From: Maridesulfovibrio frigidus DSM 17176
Lineage (GTDB): Bacteria; Desulfobacterota; Desulfovibrionia; Desulfovibrionales; Desulfovibrionaceae
Assembly (NCBI RefSeq): GCF_000711735.1
Contig: NZ_JONL01000008.1
Span: 124,001-188,000, forward strand
DNA: 64,000 nt
Reading direction: 5' to 3'
Shown: piece after piece, positions 1-9,010 of the stretch
How the letters are laid out: every line of letters starts with the position of its first letter
How positions within the stretch are numbered: position 1 is the first letter of the stretch
Made by a program: the position numbers and the translations under genes
The notes under the pieces: model-generated
What the model was told of the DNA's origin: nothing
The model's input: only the letters and a program-made list of their open reading frames with translations
Databases searched by the model: none

Positions 1-1
1 A

Positions 2-604
2 AAACTTCTCGGGCAATTACAGTACAGAACAAGTTATTCTCAGAACGTGCTTCAGCATTCTCTCGAAGTTGCTTTCCTCTGCGGCATTATGGCTGCTGAG
101 CTTGGCATGGATGAGAAGGCTGCTAAGCGTGCTGGTTTACTTCATGATATAGGTAAGGCTGTTGACCATGAAATCGAAGGTCCACATGCTGTGATCGGTG
201 CTGATCTTGCTAAGAAGCATGGAGAAACTAAAGAGATTATCCACGCTATCCAGGCTCATCACGAAGACATTCCTCCTCAGTCTATCTTAGCAACGCTTGT
301 ACAGGCTGCTGATAGCCTTTCCGGCGCACGTCCAGGCGCAAGAAAAGAGCTTCTCGAAAACTATGTGAAGCGCCTTGAAGAACTGGAAAATGTCGCAACT
401 GGTTTTGACGGAGTTGCTAAGGCCTATGCTATTCAGGCTGGTCGCGAAATTAGGGTTATGGTCGATGCTGAAAAGGTCACCGATGACAATACCCATATGC
501 TCTGTAAAGACATTGCTACAAAGATTGAAAATAATATGACTTATCCAGGTCAGATTCGTGTAACCGTAATTCGCGAACGCCGTTCCGTAGGTTATGCTAA
601 ATAA
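2..604 (+). CDS. rny: Ribonuclease Y, C-terminal part (5' end outside window)
   Basis: The open frame runs in from the left edge, so only the last 200 residues are present. They contain the HD phosphohydrolase domain: [10 protein letters not shown] near the window start, then the metal-binding HD in [13 protein letters not shown], and QAHHEDIPP further on. The tail ending in [16 protein letters not shown] is typical of RNase Y. This is the membrane-anchored endoribonuclease that starts mRNA turnover; its N-terminal membrane helix, coiled coil and KH domain would lie upstream. The internal GTG at 47 is not a real start, because the family-conserved segment [15 protein letters not shown] reads through it in frame. 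The next gene is the phosphoesterase often found beside rny. Confidence 0.95.
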   Translation, partial: KLLGQLQYRTSYSQNVLQHSLEVAFLCGIMAAELGMDEKAAKRAGLLHDIGKAVDHEIEGPHAVIGADLAKKHGETKEIIHAIQAHHEDIPPQSILATLVQAADSLSGARPGARKELLENYVKRLEELENVATGFDGVAKAYAIQAGREIRVMVDAEKVTDDNTHMLCKDIATKIENNMTYPGQIRVTVIRERRSVGYAK

Positions 605-617
605 GTGAGTTTATAGC

Positions 618-666
618 GGCCCGGAGGGTCTGTCCCTCCGGGCCGACCTTCCTCCCCGCTTTTTTT
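618..666 (+). terminator. Hairpin and T-run after rny
   Basis: An 11-bp perfect stem (618-628 with 634-644, GGCCCGGAGGG) has a five-base loop and lies 14 bases after the rny stop. The T-run (660-666) starts about 15 bases past the stem, farther than in a classical intrinsic terminator, so termination is likely but not certain. Confidence 0.55.
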
Positions 667-705
667 CTCCTCCACAAATTTCATTTTGACCGCTAGGTGA
701 ACGCA

Positions 706-1497
706 GTGCGGATTCTATTTCTTGGTGACATATTCGGCAGACCCGGTAGAAAGGGTGTTGCAAAAAAAATGACTGACCTTCGTGAGAAGCTCAGTCTTGA
801 TCTTATTGTGGCCAATGGAGAAAATGCGTCTTCCGGTGTTGGTCTTTCGGTTAAGAATGCAAAAGAGATTCTCGGTTCTGGAATTGATGTTCTTACTTCC
901 GGCAACCATATATGGAAATTTAAAGATATATACTCTTATCTGAGCGCATGTGACCGCATTGTGCGTCCCGCCAATGTCGCGGAAGGATCGCCCGGGAGAG
1001 GATGGACATCCTTTGAGATTTATGAAGGTTTATCTGTTGCGATCATAAACCTTCAAGGTCGAACTTTTATGAGTGCGTGCGAGTGTCCTTTTCGCGGTGC
1101 CGATAAGATTCTTGAAGAAATACCAGAAGATATAAAAGTTAGATTAGTAGATTTCCATGCTGAGGCGACTTCTGAAAAACAGTGCCTTGGCAGGTACCTT
1201 GACGGCAGAGTTTCTGCTGTTTTAGGCACACATACACATGTTCAGACTAATGATGCTCGCATCTTTGCTGATGGGTGCGGTTATATTACCGATGCAGGAA
1301 TGTGCGGTCCTATTGATTCGTGTCTCGGACTTGCTCCAGATCCAGTGATTAAGAGATTTGTTACTGGCCTGCCGCAAAAGTGGCGGGTTGCTGGAGGCGC
1401 TGTTCAATTACAGGGCGTTATTCTTGATGTAGATGAAACTACAGGTAAAACTATTTCTATTGAAACTTGGAAGTCCGATCATATGCATGACTGCTAA
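706..1497 (+). CDS. TIGR00282/YmdB-type metallophosphoesterase
   Basis: This 263-residue protein begins (V)RILFLGDIFGRPGR and has ANGENASSG, SGNHIW, LGTHTHVQTND and YITDAGMCG. These are the metal-ligand motifs of the YmdB family, whose Bacillus member is a 2',3'-cyclic-nucleotide phosphodiesterase affecting biofilm and mRNA decay. Position next to rny is shared with Firmicutes, which supports a role linked to RNA turnover. The frame allows GTG at 697 or 706. I chose 706 because AGGTGA at 695-700 is a suitably spaced ribosome site and family members start at MRILFLGD. Substrate in this organism is inferred only. Confidence 0.85.
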   Translation: MRILFLGDIFGRPGRKGVAKKMTDLREKLSLDLIVANGENASSGVGLSVKNAKEILGSGIDVLTSGNHIWKFKDIYSYLSACDRIVRPANVAEGSPGRGWTSFEIYEGLSVAIINLQGRTFMSACECPFRGADKILEEIPEDIKVRLVDFHAEATSEKQCLGRYLDGRVSAVLGTHTHVQTNDARIFADGCGYITDAGMCGPIDSCLGLAPDPVIKRFVTGLPQKWRVAGGAVQLQGVILDVDETTGKTISIETWKSDHMHDC

Positions 1498-1560
1498 GTT
1501 TCATTTATGCTGAAATTTGCTCTTTGGTAGAGCAACTATGAAAATATTAAAGAGGTAAAA

Positions 1561-2829
1561 ATGAATATTTATGATGATCTAAAATGGCGTGGGTTAATTC
1601 ATCAGGTTTCGGACGAAGGTAAAGTGCGTGATTATCTTTCAACTCCTGGAAGATACATGTATTGCGGCTTTGATCCAACAGCCGACAGCCTGCACATTGG
1701 TAATCTCGTACCTCTTCTTTGCCTCGTCCGCATGAAAAAAGCGGGACACAATCCATTATTCCTTCTCGGCGGAGCAACTGGAAGAGTTGGTGATCCGAGT
1801 GGTAAGGACAAAGAACGCGAGTTTGTAAGTATTGAACAGATTGAAGCTCAGTCTGCTAATATCAAAGCTCAGATTGAAGGTTTTTGCGAGCACAATACTG
1901 GTGAGAAAGCCGAAGTTGTTAACAACTATGATTGGACCAAAGAAATTTCATTTCTCGATATGCTCCGTGATGTAGGTAAGCATTTTACTGTAAACTGGAT
2001 GCTCGCAAAAGAATCTGTCAAAGGTCGTTTTGGCCGTGAAGATGTTGGTATCTCCTACACAGAATTCAGTTACATGCTTCTTCAAGGATACGATTTTTAC
2101 CATTTATATAAAGAGAAAGAATGTCAGCTTCAGATTGGTGGTGGTGACCAATGGGGCAACATTACTGCAGGTTGTGAACTTATTCGCCGTAAAGCAGCTG
2201 GCGAAGGGTTTGCACTTACTTTCCCTCTTATTACCACTGCGTCTGGGAAGAAATTCGGTAAAAGTGAAAAGGGCGCGATTTTCTTAAATGCCGAAATGAC
2301 TTCACCTTATGCATTCTATCAGTTTTGGATTAATTCAGATGATAGAGATGTAATTAATTTCTTGAAGTTTTTCACTTTCCTTACAGAAGAAGAAATTGCT
2401 GAGCTTGAAAAGGCGCATGAAGAAGCACCATACAAACGCATAGCTCATAAGCGGCTTGCCGAAGAAACCACAATCATGATTCATGGCAAAGAAGAGCTTG
2501 CAAAAGTTGAAGCCGCAACAGTTGCTCTCTTTGGCGGTGGAGATATCAAGTCTGTCGACTCTGCAACCTTGCGCGAAGCTATGGAAGCTGCTCCGGGTGT
2601 TGAATATGAAGCCGCTGATATTCCAGATCTGGCACAGATTCTTATGGATCTGGGGTTGTCAAAGTCTAAAGGCCAGGCGCGCAAAGATATTAAAGCTGGT
2701 GGACTCTATATTAATAATGAGCGCGTCGATGATTATGATTACGCTCCTGTTGATACCGATTTTATAGGCGGGGAAGCAATGCTTATCCGTAAGGGTAAAA
2801 AGAATTACGGACTTGTAATTCGCAAGTAG
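1561..2829 (+). CDS. tyrS: Tyrosyl-tRNA synthetase
   Basis: This 422-residue class I synthetase charges tRNA-Tyr with tyrosine. The HIGH-type signature is PTADSLHIGNL near residue 40. GGDQWGNITAG forms part of the tyrosine pocket, and the KMSKS loop is present as KFGKSEKGA near residue 230. The last ~65 residues (SKSKGQARKDIKAGGLYINNERV) are an S4 RNA-binding domain. Length and architecture fit the bacterial TyrRS with S4 tail. AGAGG upstream of ATG 1561 is a good ribosome site, and a hairpin terminator follows the gene, so it is probably transcribed on its own. Confidence 0.97.
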   Translation: MNIYDDLKWRGLIHQVSDEGKVRDYLSTPGRYMYCGFDPTADSLHIGNLVPLLCLVRMKKAGHNPLFLLGGATGRVGDPSGKDKEREFVSIEQIEAQSANIKAQIEGFCEHNTGEKAEVVNNYDWTKEISFLDMLRDVGKHFTVNWMLAKESVKGRFGREDVGISYTEFSYMLLQGYDFYHLYKEKECQLQIGGGDQWGNITAGCELIRRKAAGEGFALTFPLITTASGKKFGKSEKGAIFLNAEMTSPYAFYQFWINSDDRDVINFLKFFTFLTEEEIAELEKAHEEAPYKRIAHKRLAEETTIMIHGKEELAKVEAATVALFGGGDIKSVDSATLREAMEAAPGVEYEAADIPDLAQILMDLGLSKSKGQARKDIKAGGLYINNERVDDYDYAPVDTDFIGGEAMLIRKGKKNYGLVIRK

Positions 2830-2856
2830 TTCATAGATTAAAGTTTTTTATTAAAT

Positions 2857-2887
2857 ACCCGGTAAGTTTAGGCTTTCCGGGTTTTTA
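2857..2887 (+). terminator. Intrinsic terminator after tyrS
   Basis: The arms ACCCGG (2857-2862) and CCGGGT (2877-2882) extend inward by AAG/CTT across one T-T mismatch. The 3' arm runs into GTTTTTATTTT, a standard U-tract. Confidence 0.8.
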
Positions 2888-2986
2888 TTTTATTCACACT
2901 CGCTAGACCTTGAAATACGATGAGATAAACGTGTTCTACTAATAGCTTATTTGATTTGAATTATGCCTTTCAGATTAGGAGATGTC

Positions 2987-3430
2987 ATGCGGTTATTTTT
3001 TATATCTATAGCAATGATGTTTGGGGCCTTAGCTCCGACTCAGGCTGGTATTAATCTCCGATTGAAGGGTTTTGTCGGGGATCCTGTTCTTGCCGCAACG
3101 ATTTCTTTTGCAGTCGGTACCATCGCTCTGATGGTTTATGCCGTTGTTATGCGGATTCCTGTTCCTTCAACATCTGTTGTTATGAAAGGACCTTGGTGGA
3201 TGTGGACGGGTGGTTTTATGGGTGCTTTTTTTGTAGCATCGGCTGTAATAGTTGCTCCCGTCCTTGGTGCGGGAACAATGATGTGCTGGATGGTAGCGGG
3301 GCAGATGGCGGCGTCCATTTTTCTGGACCACTACGGCCTCATAGGCTATGCCGTTCGAGAAGCTTCTCCTATGCGTGTTGCAGGAGTTGTGTTGGTTGTA
3401 ATTGGTGCTGTTATGGTTGAGAGATTTTGA
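2987..3430 (+). CDS. Small DMT/YdcZ-like (DUF606) membrane protein
   Basis: This 147-residue, very hydrophobic protein has about five predicted membrane helices. It opens with a helix ending in LAPTQAGINLRLKGFVGDP and closes with RVAGVVLVVIGAVMVERF. The 'QAGiN..L' start, size and regular helix spacing match the YdcZ/DUF606 branch of drug/metabolite transporters, whose substrate is unknown. An ATG exists at 2963, but AGGAGA at 2977-2982 points to ATG 2987. It is followed after 36 bases by the prenyltransferase gene, and a shared transcript is plausible. Family call is moderately sure; function is not assigned. Confidence 0.75.
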   Translation: MRLFFISIAMMFGALAPTQAGINLRLKGFVGDPVLAATISFAVGTIALMVYAVVMRIPVPSTSVVMKGPWWMWTGGFMGAFFVASAVIVAPVLGAGTMMCWMVAGQMAASIFLDHYGLIGYAVREASPMRVAGVVLVVIGAVMVERF

Positions 3431-3466
3431 ATATATAGTGAAGAGTTACTGAAAAGGAGTCTAATT

Positions 3467-4345
3467 TTGCTGGAACTATTAAGTAATCGCCTTAAATCTT
3501 TATGGGAAAATACGGTTCTTGTTTGCCGGATGATTAAAATCGAGCATTCAATTTTTGCCTTGCCATTCGCTTACATGGGGCTTTTTCTTGCCTCCGATGG
3601 ATGGCCAGACCTTACTCCTTTTTTATTGCTGACAGTTGCAATGGTCGCGGTCAGGTCCTTTGCGATGGCATTTAACCGACTTGTAGATATTAATATTGAT
3701 AGTGAAAATCCTAGAACCCGAACAAGGCCGTTAGTTACAGGCGAATTGTCAGCTACATTTACTTTCGGATTTATCGTGGTTTGCGCGGTTATTTTCGTTG
3801 TTGCCTGCTACAATATGAATGAGCTTTGCCATGAACTTTCTTACTTTGCTCTTGCGTGGTCCGCGTTTTACTCATTAACCAAACGATTTACGAAGCTTTG
3901 TCACTTTGTACTCGGCTCTGTTTTGGGACTTGCGCCACTTGCGGGCTGGCTATGTGTTGATCCTCAGTTTACTTTGCCTGCCATTTTATTTTTCTTCGGG
4001 GTTCTTTTCTGGGTTGCCGGATTTGACATTTTATACGCCACTCAGGATAGAAAATTCGATCGAGGACGTGAGTTATATTCTGTTCCTGCATGTCTTGGGC
4101 TAGAAAAGGCGCTCACAATTTCTACTTTTTGCCATATCAACACTGCTATTTTCTTTTTATTAGGCGGTCTTGCTGCCGGACTTGGCTGGATATATTTCAT
4201 TACAACTGCTATCGTAGGTGGGATCTTGATATTTGAACACCAAGTTATTTCAGCAGATGACATGAGTCGTGTAAATATGGCCTTTTTTGCTCTAAACGGT
4301 GTTATCTCAGTATTGCTGTTCGTAGGAACTGTATTAGCTCTCTAA
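3467..4345 (+). CDS. UbiA-family prenyltransferase (probable MqnP)
   Basis: This 292-residue integral membrane protein with about eight helices would attach a polyprenyl chain to an aromatic ring. The first Asp-rich motif is NRLVDINIDSENPRTRTRP and the second is DILYATQDRKFDRGRELYS, both diagnostic of the 4-hydroxybenzoate/1,4-dihydroxy-6-naphthoate prenyltransferase group. In Desulfovibrio-like bacteria, which make menaquinone by the futalosine route, this branch is MqnP; that assignment is from family knowledge, since no other mqn gene is in the window. The start is TTG 3467, behind the strong site AAAAGGAG. The MscS gene follows 16 bases later. Confidence 0.85.
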   Translation: MLELLSNRLKSLWENTVLVCRMIKIEHSIFALPFAYMGLFLASDGWPDLTPFLLLTVAMVAVRSFAMAFNRLVDINIDSENPRTRTRPLVTGELSATFTFGFIVVCAVIFVVACYNMNELCHELSYFALAWSAFYSLTKRFTKLCHFVLGSVLGLAPLAGWLCVDPQFTLPAILFFFGVLFWVAGFDILYATQDRKFDRGRELYSVPACLGLEKALTISTFCHINTAIFFLLGGLAAGLGWIYFITTAIVGGILIFEHQVISADDMSRVNMAFFALNGVISVLLFVGTVLAL

Positions 4346-4361
4346 AAGTATTGCGGGGTGA

Positions 4362-5675
4362 ATGTTTATGGATGTTTCTGTTATTGAAAAGTTTTTCAGG
4401 GAAGATTTATTAAAGTGGCTTATTGCTTTTAAAGAATCTGTCGTAAGGGATTTTTTCTCCATAAGTGGAGCGGAAGAACTCATACTTATTCCTTTGATAT
4501 TCATATTAGGCAGATTATTTCATAAAAAAGTCACCCCCAAGATTGAAACCGGTATCAAAGGAAAGTTCCCGACAGTTGTTCGTGAAAGCTTATTCATTAA
4601 AACTGTTCTGGAACAAGTTTGGCTAGTCTTTACTGTACTACTTTTCAAGTTGTCAGTTTATGTAATGTTTCCAAAGGAGTATCGGCCTGACCTGCTTATC
4701 ATTGCAGGCTCTTTGACTGCTGCTTGGGTATTAATTAAAATTGCATCAAGTCTGGTAATGAATCAGTTTTGGGCAAAATTTATTTCAGCGACAGCATGGA
4801 CTATGGCCGCTCTAAATGTATTCGGAATGCTCGGTAAAACTGTAGCTTTTCTAGATACTGTTGGATTTGTATACAATCAAAAGAATTTGTCCATACTTGT
4901 TATTTTTAAAGGAATAATACTTCTTATTGCTTTAATTCAGGTCGCAAGTTTTGTGAATAAAATAGCTCAATCTAAAATTGAACAGTCAAAAACTTTATCG
5001 CCTTCTTTACAAGTTCTTTTGTCCAAAGGGTCTAAATTAGGCCTTATGACACTGGCTATTTATCTGGGTCTTAAAGGAATCGGAGTAGATTTCACAGGGT
5101 TAACAATCTTCTCTGGGGCTGTCGGTGTCGGTGTTGGTTTTGGGTTGCAGAAGGTTATTTCTAATCTCGTATGTGGTGTAATACTGCTACTTGAGCGGTC
5201 TATCAAACCCGGCGATATTATCGAAGTTGGCAATGCGCGCGGCAAGATAAAATCTTTGAATGCTCGTTTTATTTCGATGGAGACCTTTGATAAAAAAGAA
5301 TATCTTATTCCTAATGATTCGCTCATCACTGGACAGGTTATTAACTGGACATATGGTGACAGTTCGGTCCGTCTAAGAATTCCATTCGGGATTGCATATT
5401 CCTCGGATGTCCGTAAGGCCATGGCTTTAAGTGAGGTCGCAGCAAAGACGGTCACAGGCGTTCTTGAAAGTCCTGCTCCTGCATGTAGAATGACTGGATA
5501 CGGTGCCAGTTCTGTCGATTTCGAGCTCAGAATTTGGATTGGTGATCCTGAAAAAGGGACTGGAAGAGTTAAGTCGGATACGATGCTCGCAATTTGGGAC
5601 TCGTTTAACGCGAATGGTATTGAATTCCCATTCCCGCAGCAGGAGATTTATATCAAGAATCTTCCTGAGAAATAG
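4362..5675 (+). CDS. MscS-family mechanosensitive ion channel
   Basis: This 437-residue protein has an N-terminal half of about four to five membrane helices. The MscS core follows: the pore-lining GAVGVGVGFGLQKVISN, then LERSIKPGDIIEVG and KEYLIPNDSLITGQVINW of the beta domain, and an alpha/beta C-terminal part. Such channels open under membrane tension and release solutes during osmotic downshock. The protein is longer than E. coli MscS (286 residues) because of extra N-terminal helices. Translation starts at ATG 4362 or ATG 4368 behind GGGGTG. A hairpin follows the gene. Confidence 0.9.
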   Translation: MFMDVSVIEKFFREDLLKWLIAFKESVVRDFFSISGAEELILIPLIFILGRLFHKKVTPKIETGIKGKFPTVVRESLFIKTVLEQVWLVFTVLLFKLSVYVMFPKEYRPDLLIIAGSLTAAWVLIKIASSLVMNQFWAKFISATAWTMAALNVFGMLGKTVAFLDTVGFVYNQKNLSILVIFKGIILLIALIQVASFVNKIAQSKIEQSKTLSPSLQVLLSKGSKLGLMTLAIYLGLKGIGVDFTGLTIFSGAVGVGVGFGLQKVISNLVCGVILLLERSIKPGDIIEVGNARGKIKSLNARFISMETFDKKEYLIPNDSLITGQVINWTYGDSSVRLRIPFGIAYSSDVRKAMALSEVAAKTVTGVLESPAPACRMTGYGASSVDFELRIWIGDPEKGTGRVKSDTMLAIWDSFNANGIEFPFPQQEIYIKNLPEK

Positions 5676-5721
5676 TTTGTTTTAGTTCTGACTAGGTAAG
5701 TCCGTTAAAAAGATATGTAAT

Positions 5722-5764
5722 AGCCCGTAAAGATTCTTTTTTTAAAAGATAATCTTTGCGGGCT
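5722..5764 (+). terminator. Long stem-loop after mscS-like gene
   Basis: A 14-bp stem pairs 5722-5735 with 5751-5764 with one T-G wobble. The sequence after the stem is TACTTGTT with no uninterrupted U-tract, so it may act as a weak terminator or as a 3' stabiliser. Confidence 0.6.
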
Positions 5765-5795
5765 TACTTGTTGGATGTGCATTTTAAATATTATG

Positions 5796-5825
5796 TTACT
5801 AAAACGTGTCGACATATGTTAGTAA
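5796..5825. promoter_or_regulatory. 30-bp nested dyad upstream of chemoreceptor gene
   Basis: The outer arms TTACTAA (5796-5802) and TTAGTAA (5819-5825) and the inner palindrome TGTCGACA (5807-5814) share one exact centre, between 5810 and 5811. The pattern resembles an operator for a dimeric regulator and lies about 140 bases before the chemoreceptor start. No known regulator motif was matched. Confidence 0.4.
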
Positions 5826-5966
5826 AATAGTTAGTTGCGAAGTGCGAGGTTACTCTGTCTAACGGCAGAAAGGTGTTTCGGCTTGGAGTTTATTACCACA
5901 ATTACTGCAAACTGTTTTGTAAGCAGGTTCAGAAATAGGTTTAACGACTTTTCAAGGGGAACTGTT

Positions 5967-7544
5967 ATGATTGATGATGTTAAAAAGTTTTTACGTTCAG
6001 TAATTTGGATCTATTCTGGGGCTATTTTCATTGCCTGTGGAGTGTGTGGCTTTTTCGCACTGAAGTACGGAAATGAGCCGTGGGCGATCAAGTCTCTAGC
6101 AATTTTTATGATTTCGTTGTTTATTTTTTTTGGAATATCTTTGATCTGTATGTTTAATGCGTACATTAAGAAGCCTGTTTCCAGTATTACATCCTATACA
6201 TCACGCATTCTTGAGGGCGATTATTCAGGGGCTGAGAAGTGCACTTCTCCTGGTCTTATTGAATTACGGACTGCTGTAACTGAGCTGGCGGATAATTATA
6301 AGCAGCGCCTCGGTTTCAGCATGAGTATTCTTGAAGGTCTTCCTATGCCTTGTTGTATTGTTGCAGAGGGTGAGAAGATTACATTTCTTAACCGTCAGTG
6401 TCTCGAAATGGTAGGTTCTTCAGCTGAGCCTGAATCATTTCATGGGCGCATGATTTCTCAGATTTTCTATAATGATGACCGTAAGTCTCTTATTGGAACA
6501 TGTATGGATGATGATGTTAGTGCTATGAATCGTGAAGCTGTGTTTAAGCATTCTGACGGGAGTGATATTAATATTTTAGCGAATCTTTTTCCTCTGCATG
6601 ATGTGCAGGGAAAAGTGATTGGCGGGTGTTGTTTATACGTAAATACCACCGAGCTTAAGCAGCGCGAGGCCCATATTCTCAGTCAAAATGCGCGCATTGC
6701 TGATGCTGCTGAGAAGGCTGGCGTGGTTTCCCATGATTTAGGTGAGGCTGCCACTCAGCTTGAAGGTTTAGTCTCTGAAGCCAGACGCGGCGCTGTTGTA
6801 CAGGTTGAGTTTTCTACTGAAACTGCAACTGCAATGGAAGAGATGACTGCTACCGTTTTAGAAGTCGCGCGTCATGCTCAGGAAGCTGCAAATGATGCTG
6901 ATCATGCTCGGGAAAGCGCGGAGCGCGGAGCCCTTATAGTCACTGACGTTGTCGAATCAATTGACGAAGTTGCCGTGCAGGCGGTTTCTTTGAAAGAGGC
7001 TATGCAAGAACTTGATAAGCACTCTGAGGGAATTGGCAGGGTGCTTGGAGTTATTGAAGACATTGCTGATCAGACTAACTTATTGGCTCTGAATGCGGCG
7101 ATTGAGGCTGCGCGGGCAGGAGACGCAGGACGCGGGTTTGCTGTTGTTGCCGATGAGGTGCGTAAACTTGCCGAAAAAACAGTGCAGGCTACTGCTGAAG
7201 TGCATGTGGCTGTTACTGGTATTCAGAAGGGTGCGAAAGCGAATGTTAAAGCTATGGAAGTTGCGGTAGTTTCAGTTGAAAAAAGTACTGAAATGGCTGG
7301 GCAATCTGGTGAAGCACTTGCGCAAATCGTGTCCGTTTCAGAATCTACCGCGGACCGTGTACGTTCCATTGCAGCAGCTGCAGAGCAACAATCGGCTGCG
7401 AGTGAAGAAATAAACCAGTCTACTGCCGAAGTAAGCCGCATATCCGGTGAAACAGAGCAAGCCATGATAGAATCTACTGGCGCCATTTCCAAGCTGTCTC
7501 AGCTTGCAGGCACGCTATCAAATATTATTAAAGAAATGCACTAG
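5967..7544 (+). CDS. Methyl-accepting chemotaxis protein with cytoplasmic PAS
   Basis: This 525-residue receptor has two membrane helices (about residues 11-31 and 38-60) joined by a very short loop, so there is no periplasmic sensor. A HAMP-like linker follows (about 61-110), then a PAS domain (about 115-225), then the signalling coiled coil. The conserved hairpin tip is at about 365-400 ([19 protein letters not shown]). It would signal to CheA/CheW from a cytoplasmic cue sensed by PAS. ATG 5967 follows AAGGGGA; the in-frame region upstream to 5835 lacks a ribosome site and encodes nothing family-like. A bidirectional terminator follows. Confidence 0.92.
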   Translation: MIDDVKKFLRSVIWIYSGAIFIACGVCGFFALKYGNEPWAIKSLAIFMISLFIFFGISLICMFNAYIKKPVSSITSYTSRILEGDYSGAEKCTSPGLIELRTAVTELADNYKQRLGFSMSILEGLPMPCCIVAEGEKITFLNRQCLEMVGSSAEPESFHGRMISQIFYNDDRKSLIGTCMDDDVSAMNREAVFKHSDGSDINILANLFPLHDVQGKVIGGCCLYVNTTELKQREAHILSQNARIADAAEKAGVVSHDLGEAATQLEGLVSEARRGAVVQVEFSTETATAMEEMTATVLEVARHAQEAANDADHARESAERGALIVTDVVESIDEVAVQAVSLKEAMQELDKHSEGIGRVLGVIEDIADQTNLLALNAAIEAARAGDAGRGFAVVADEVRKLAEKTVQATAEVHVAVTGIQKGAKANVKAMEVAVVSVEKSTEMAGQSGEALAQIVSVSESTADRVRSIAAAAEQQSAASEEINQSTAEVSRISGETEQAMIESTGAISKLSQLAGTLSNIIKEMH

Positions 7545-7590
7545 GTTCTACGGCTTCCCTTGGTCTTAGGGGATTTTAAGCTTTCCATAT

Positions 7591-7627
7591 AAAAAGGGGT
7601 TCTTTAAAAAGAACCCCTTTATTTGTT
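7591..7627. terminator. Bidirectional terminator between convergent genes
   Basis: A 13-bp stem (AAAGGGGTTCTTT with its complement at 7608-7620) has a two-base AA spacer and is flanked by A-rich and T-rich runs. It can stop both the chemoreceptor transcript and the minus-strand deacetylase transcript. Confidence 0.85.
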
Positions 7628-7678
7628 TTAATGACAACCAAGGAACCTTCAATCCTTAGGTTTCTACATTTCTTTTTT

Positions 7679-8998
7679 TTAAAATCCGTAGCGCATGTAT
7701 TCTTTTTCTCTGCGATTAATCATCTGCATATAGCGGAACTTGCTTTTAACCTGTGCTTCTTCTAAAATTGAATATCCAGTATTTCGGCACTTATCGCATG
7801 CCCCTATGGGGATTTCTATTCCGAAGCCCATCGGTCCATTCTCTTTTTGCGTCTGTACCTTGAGCAATCCTCGACAGTCGTTACACAGCAGTAAAGATTC
7901 CGTTTGTGATTCAGTGAAACCTTCTGTGTCGTAGAAAATGTTTCGATGTCTTACGGACCAGTCGCCATTTATGATCCCTTCATTACTTTTCTCTGGAGGA
8001 TTAAAGTAAATGTCGGGTATGCTTCCGCAAAGAGTTTCTATATAGCTCATAATTTCATCTGATTCTTTTAGCGTCTCGGGGTTCCAGCCCGGTTCACAGA
8101 CATGGGAATAATCAACCCCTGCAAGAGCAAGGCTGATTCCTAGATTTACATAAGGCAGAGCACCCTGAATTGCATATCCGCCTTCGAGCACTGCAATGTG
8201 AGGTTTAAGCATTTTTGTAAGAGCTGCATAACCTTGCGCTGAGAAATTCATATTGGTGATGGGGTCGGTGAAGTGGTTATCCTGACCCGCAGAATTAATG
8301 ATGAGATCCGGCTTGAAATCTTCAAGTATGGGCATGACAATGCGTTCCATGACCATCATGAATCCGGCGTCTGACGTGCCGGGGGGGAGCGGAATATTAA
8401 TATTCTTACCTAAGGCTTTCGGGCCACCTGCATCCTTTGGAAAGCCTGTGCCGGGGAAGATCGTACGCCCGTCCTGATGCATGGAAATGAATAGCGTGTC
8501 TGGATCGTGCCAGTATACATCCTGTGTGCCGTCGCCGTGATGGCAGTCCGTATCAATGATGGCAATACGTTTTTGACCGTACTTTTCACGGATATGTTCG
8601 CACATAATAGCTTCAACATTAACAGCGCAAAAACCGCGAGACCCCAGAACCGTTTTCATGGCATGATGTCCGGGGGGACGCACTAGGGCAAAGGCTCTGT
8701 CACGCTCACCTTGCATGACAAGTTCGGCAGCTTTGATTGCGCCGCCCGTGGAAATATAATGCGAGCGGGTAGCAATGGCTTCCGCTTCTGGGAAGCAGAA
8801 ATGGACTCGTTCGATGTCCTCTGTTTCTGCTACCTCTGGTTTATATTCACGGATTCCTTCGATATCAAAAAGGCCTTCCTCGCGCAGTTGATCTTGCGTG
8901 TAAAGGAGCCTTTCCTCTCTTTCAGGGTGGGTAGGTGATATCGCCCAGTCGTAGGCGGGGAAAAATATGATTCCCAGACTGTTTTCAGCCTTGAGCAT
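7679..8998 (-). CDS. Histone deacetylase-like (AcuC/HdaH) amidohydrolase with C-terminal Zn-ribbon-like tail
   Basis: This 439-residue protein carries the arginase/deacetylase-fold motifs RPPGHHA, IDTDCHHGDGTQDVYW and SAGQDNHFTDP, which supply the zinc ligands and the catalytic His pair. Such enzymes remove acetyl or other acyl groups from lysine, polyamines or small amides. After the catalytic domain there is an extra tail with CNDC (about residue 372) and CDKC (about 401), spaced like a small zinc ribbon, which is not usual in the family. The start is 12 bases after the stop of the hydantoinase-like gene, with GGAG as ribosome site, so the two are almost certainly co-transcribed. Substrate unknown. 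Confidence 0.88.
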   Translation of the reverse strand: MLKAENSLGIIFFPAYDWAISPTHPEREERLLYTQDQLREEGLFDIEGIREYKPEVAETEDIERVHFCFPEAEAIATRSHYISTGGAIKAAELVMQGERDRAFALVRPPGHHAMKTVLGSRGFCAVNVEAIMCEHIREKYGQKRIAIIDTDCHHGDGTQDVYWHDPDTLFISMHQDGRTIFPGTGFPKDAGGPKALGKNINIPLPPGTSDAGFMMVMERIVMPILEDFKPDLIINSAGQDNHFTDPITNMNFSAQGYAALTKMLKPHIAVLEGGYAIQGALPYVNLGISLALAGVDYSHVCEPGWNPETLKESDEIMSYIETLCGSIPDIYFNPPEKSNEGIINGDWSVRHRNIFYDTEGFTESQTESLLLCNDCRGLLKVQTQKENGPMGFGIEIPIGACDKCRNTGYSILEEAQVKSKFRYMQMINRREKEYMRYGF

Positions 8999-9010
8999 AA
9001 GGACTCCGTA

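Noticed and set aside
47-604. Short rny starting at GTG 47
   Set aside because: The conserved RNase Y sequence reads in frame through this codon from the window edge.
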